This document shows, in pieces, positions 11,155 through 11,765 of a stretch of DNA of 11,765 nt. Both the position numbers and the translations under genes were made by a program. Below the pieces are notes generated by a model. The model did not search any database. It had not been told where the DNA came from and saw only the letters and a list, made by a program, of their open reading frames with translations. The DNA is from Frankiaceae bacterium (GTDB taxonomy: Bacteria; Actinomycetota; Actinomycetes; Mycobacteriales; SCTD01), in the NCBI GenBank assembly GCA_947479995.1, contig CANKBT010000069.1, positions 1 to 11,765 of the forward strand. Reading direction: 5' to 3'. Each line of letters starts with the position of its first letter. Position 1 is the stretch's first letter.

Positions 11155-11765
11155 TCAGAGCGTGCTGAGGAACCCCCGCACGAGCGCCATCGTCTCCTCG
11201 GGGTGCTCGAACTGCGGCACGTGGCCGCAGTCCTCGAGCACGATCGACGCGGCGTGCGGCAGGGCGTCGGCGACGTGCCGGGCGAACGACGCGGGCACGA
11301 GCCGGTCGCGGTCGCCCCACAGGAACAGCGCGGGCGGCAGCAGGCCGGGCAGGCGGTCCCAGAAGCCGTGGCGCCCGTGCGCCTCCTCGAGGTAGATCTG
11401 CCGCGCCGTCTGCAGGAACGAGGCGCGGTGCGCCGGCGACCGGAAGACCCGCTGCGCCTCGTCGGCGGCCGCGTCGTACCAGGGCTGGGGGAGGCGGTCG
11501 GGCTGGCTCATCATCGCCTTGATGCCCTCGACGACGACGCGGTGCGGCAGCGTCGGCAGCGGCAGCCGGGCGAGGCCCGGCGGCATGAGCCGCACCGCCG
11601 GCACGAACTGGCGCAGCCGCCGGAAGGCCGGCGACGGCGTGAGCAGCACCAGGCCGCGCACCGACTTCGGGTGGCTCAGACCGGCCTCCATCGCGACGCG
11701 GCCGCCGAGGCTGTTGCCCACGACCACCGCCCCGCGCGAGCCGGTCGCGACCTGGAAGGCCTCGA
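11155..11765 (-). CDS. Alpha/beta-fold hydrolase, 5' part outside the window
   Basis: 202 residues are visible; the frame is open through the right edge (EAFQVATGSRGAVVVGNSLGG), so the N-terminus with the HG oxyanion motif is missing. The nucleophile elbow is VVGNSLGGRVA, the acid Asp lies in LFLWGDRDRLVP and the base His in EDCGHVPQFEHPEE, so the catalytic triad looks complete. The cap region is rich in Pro and Leu (RLMPPGLARLPLPTLPHRVV). This is a different subfamily from the hydrolase at 4659, because the nucleophile elbow is GNSLGG rather than GHSLGG. Substrate unknown. Its stop is five bases from the ATG of the MSMEG_6728/RecQ-like gene, so the two are almost certainly one transcript. 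A functional link is not evident. Confidence 0.9.
   Translation of the reverse strand, partial: EAFQVATGSRGAVVVGNSLGGRVAMEAGLSHPKSVRGLVLLTPSPAFRRLRQFVPAVRLMPPGLARLPLPTLPHRVVVEGIKAMMSQPDRLPQPWYDAAADEAQRVFRSPAHRASFLQTARQIYLEEAHGRHGFWDRLPGLLPPALFLWGDRDRLVPASFARHVADALPHAASIVLEDCGHVPQFEHPEETMALVRGFLSTL

Noticed and set aside
9104..11395. A 763-codon open frame on the plus strand across the RecQ-like gene
   Set aside because: It lies antisense to two genes with clear protein motifs. Its translation is a low-complexity Arg/Gly/Ala/Val-rich string, as expected from an antisense frame in very GC-rich DNA where stops are rare.

Overview
The window looks like chromosomal DNA from a very GC-rich actinobacterium. 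Nearly every third codon position is G or C, and GTG starts are common. Several genes belong to families typical of that phylum: a GlgM-like GT4 enzyme divergent from glgC, a TIGR03557-type F420-dependent LLM oxidoreductase, and DUF4193, DUF3105 and MSMEG_6728 proteins. The genus cannot be fixed from this stretch. I see no tRNA, rRNA, CRISPR array, insertion sequence or phage gene. Genes are packed tightly. The longest stretch without a gene is about 150 bases (8573-8724), so there is no gene-free region over 300 bases.

Layout. Positions 1-1454 (minus) hold glgA/glgM and, overlapping its stop codon, a VOC-superfamily gene that runs off the left edge. Divergent from these, glgC (1486-2727, plus) makes ADP-glucose. 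Together GlgC and the GT4 enzyme are the glucosyl-donor and transferase steps of glycogen/alpha-glucan synthesis. A DUF3105 lipoprotein (2770-3360) and a small membrane-anchored coiled-coil protein (3385-3711) follow on the plus strand.

Positions 3724-7559 form a catabolic-looking block around a 107-base divergent control region (5595-5701). An alpha/beta hydrolase and an extended SDR form a minus-strand operon. An acyl-CoA dehydrogenase and a TetR regulator form a plus-strand operon. The control region carries two GTTACC-N3-GGTAAC palindromes, one on each promoter, and a third palindrome that supplies both -35 boxes. The simplest reading is that the TetR protein represses both operons until an acyl-type ligand appears. 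The substrate is unknown.

A structured convergent terminator (7560-7606) separates this block from a minus-strand F420-dependent LLM oxidoreductase (7610-8572). Divergent from it is a DUF4193 zinc-ribbon protein (8725-9027), whose ribosome-binding leader is a 16-base tandem duplication. Two hairpins follow, then a small protein that weakly resembles WapI/DUF6228-type proteins (9144-9566). That gene shares its stop tetranucleotide CTAG tail-to-tail with a 528-residue minus-strand gene (9563-11149).

The 528-residue protein is the most unusual item. An N-terminal MSMEG_6728-type domain is fused to a RecQ-like helicase body. Its ATPase motifs have decayed, but its four-cysteine zinc site is intact. 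It is co-transcribed with an upstream alpha/beta hydrolase that runs off the right edge. A recurring theme is the apparent leaderless start: a TANNNT or CANNNT -10 box 6-7 bases before the start codon, seen at five genes.
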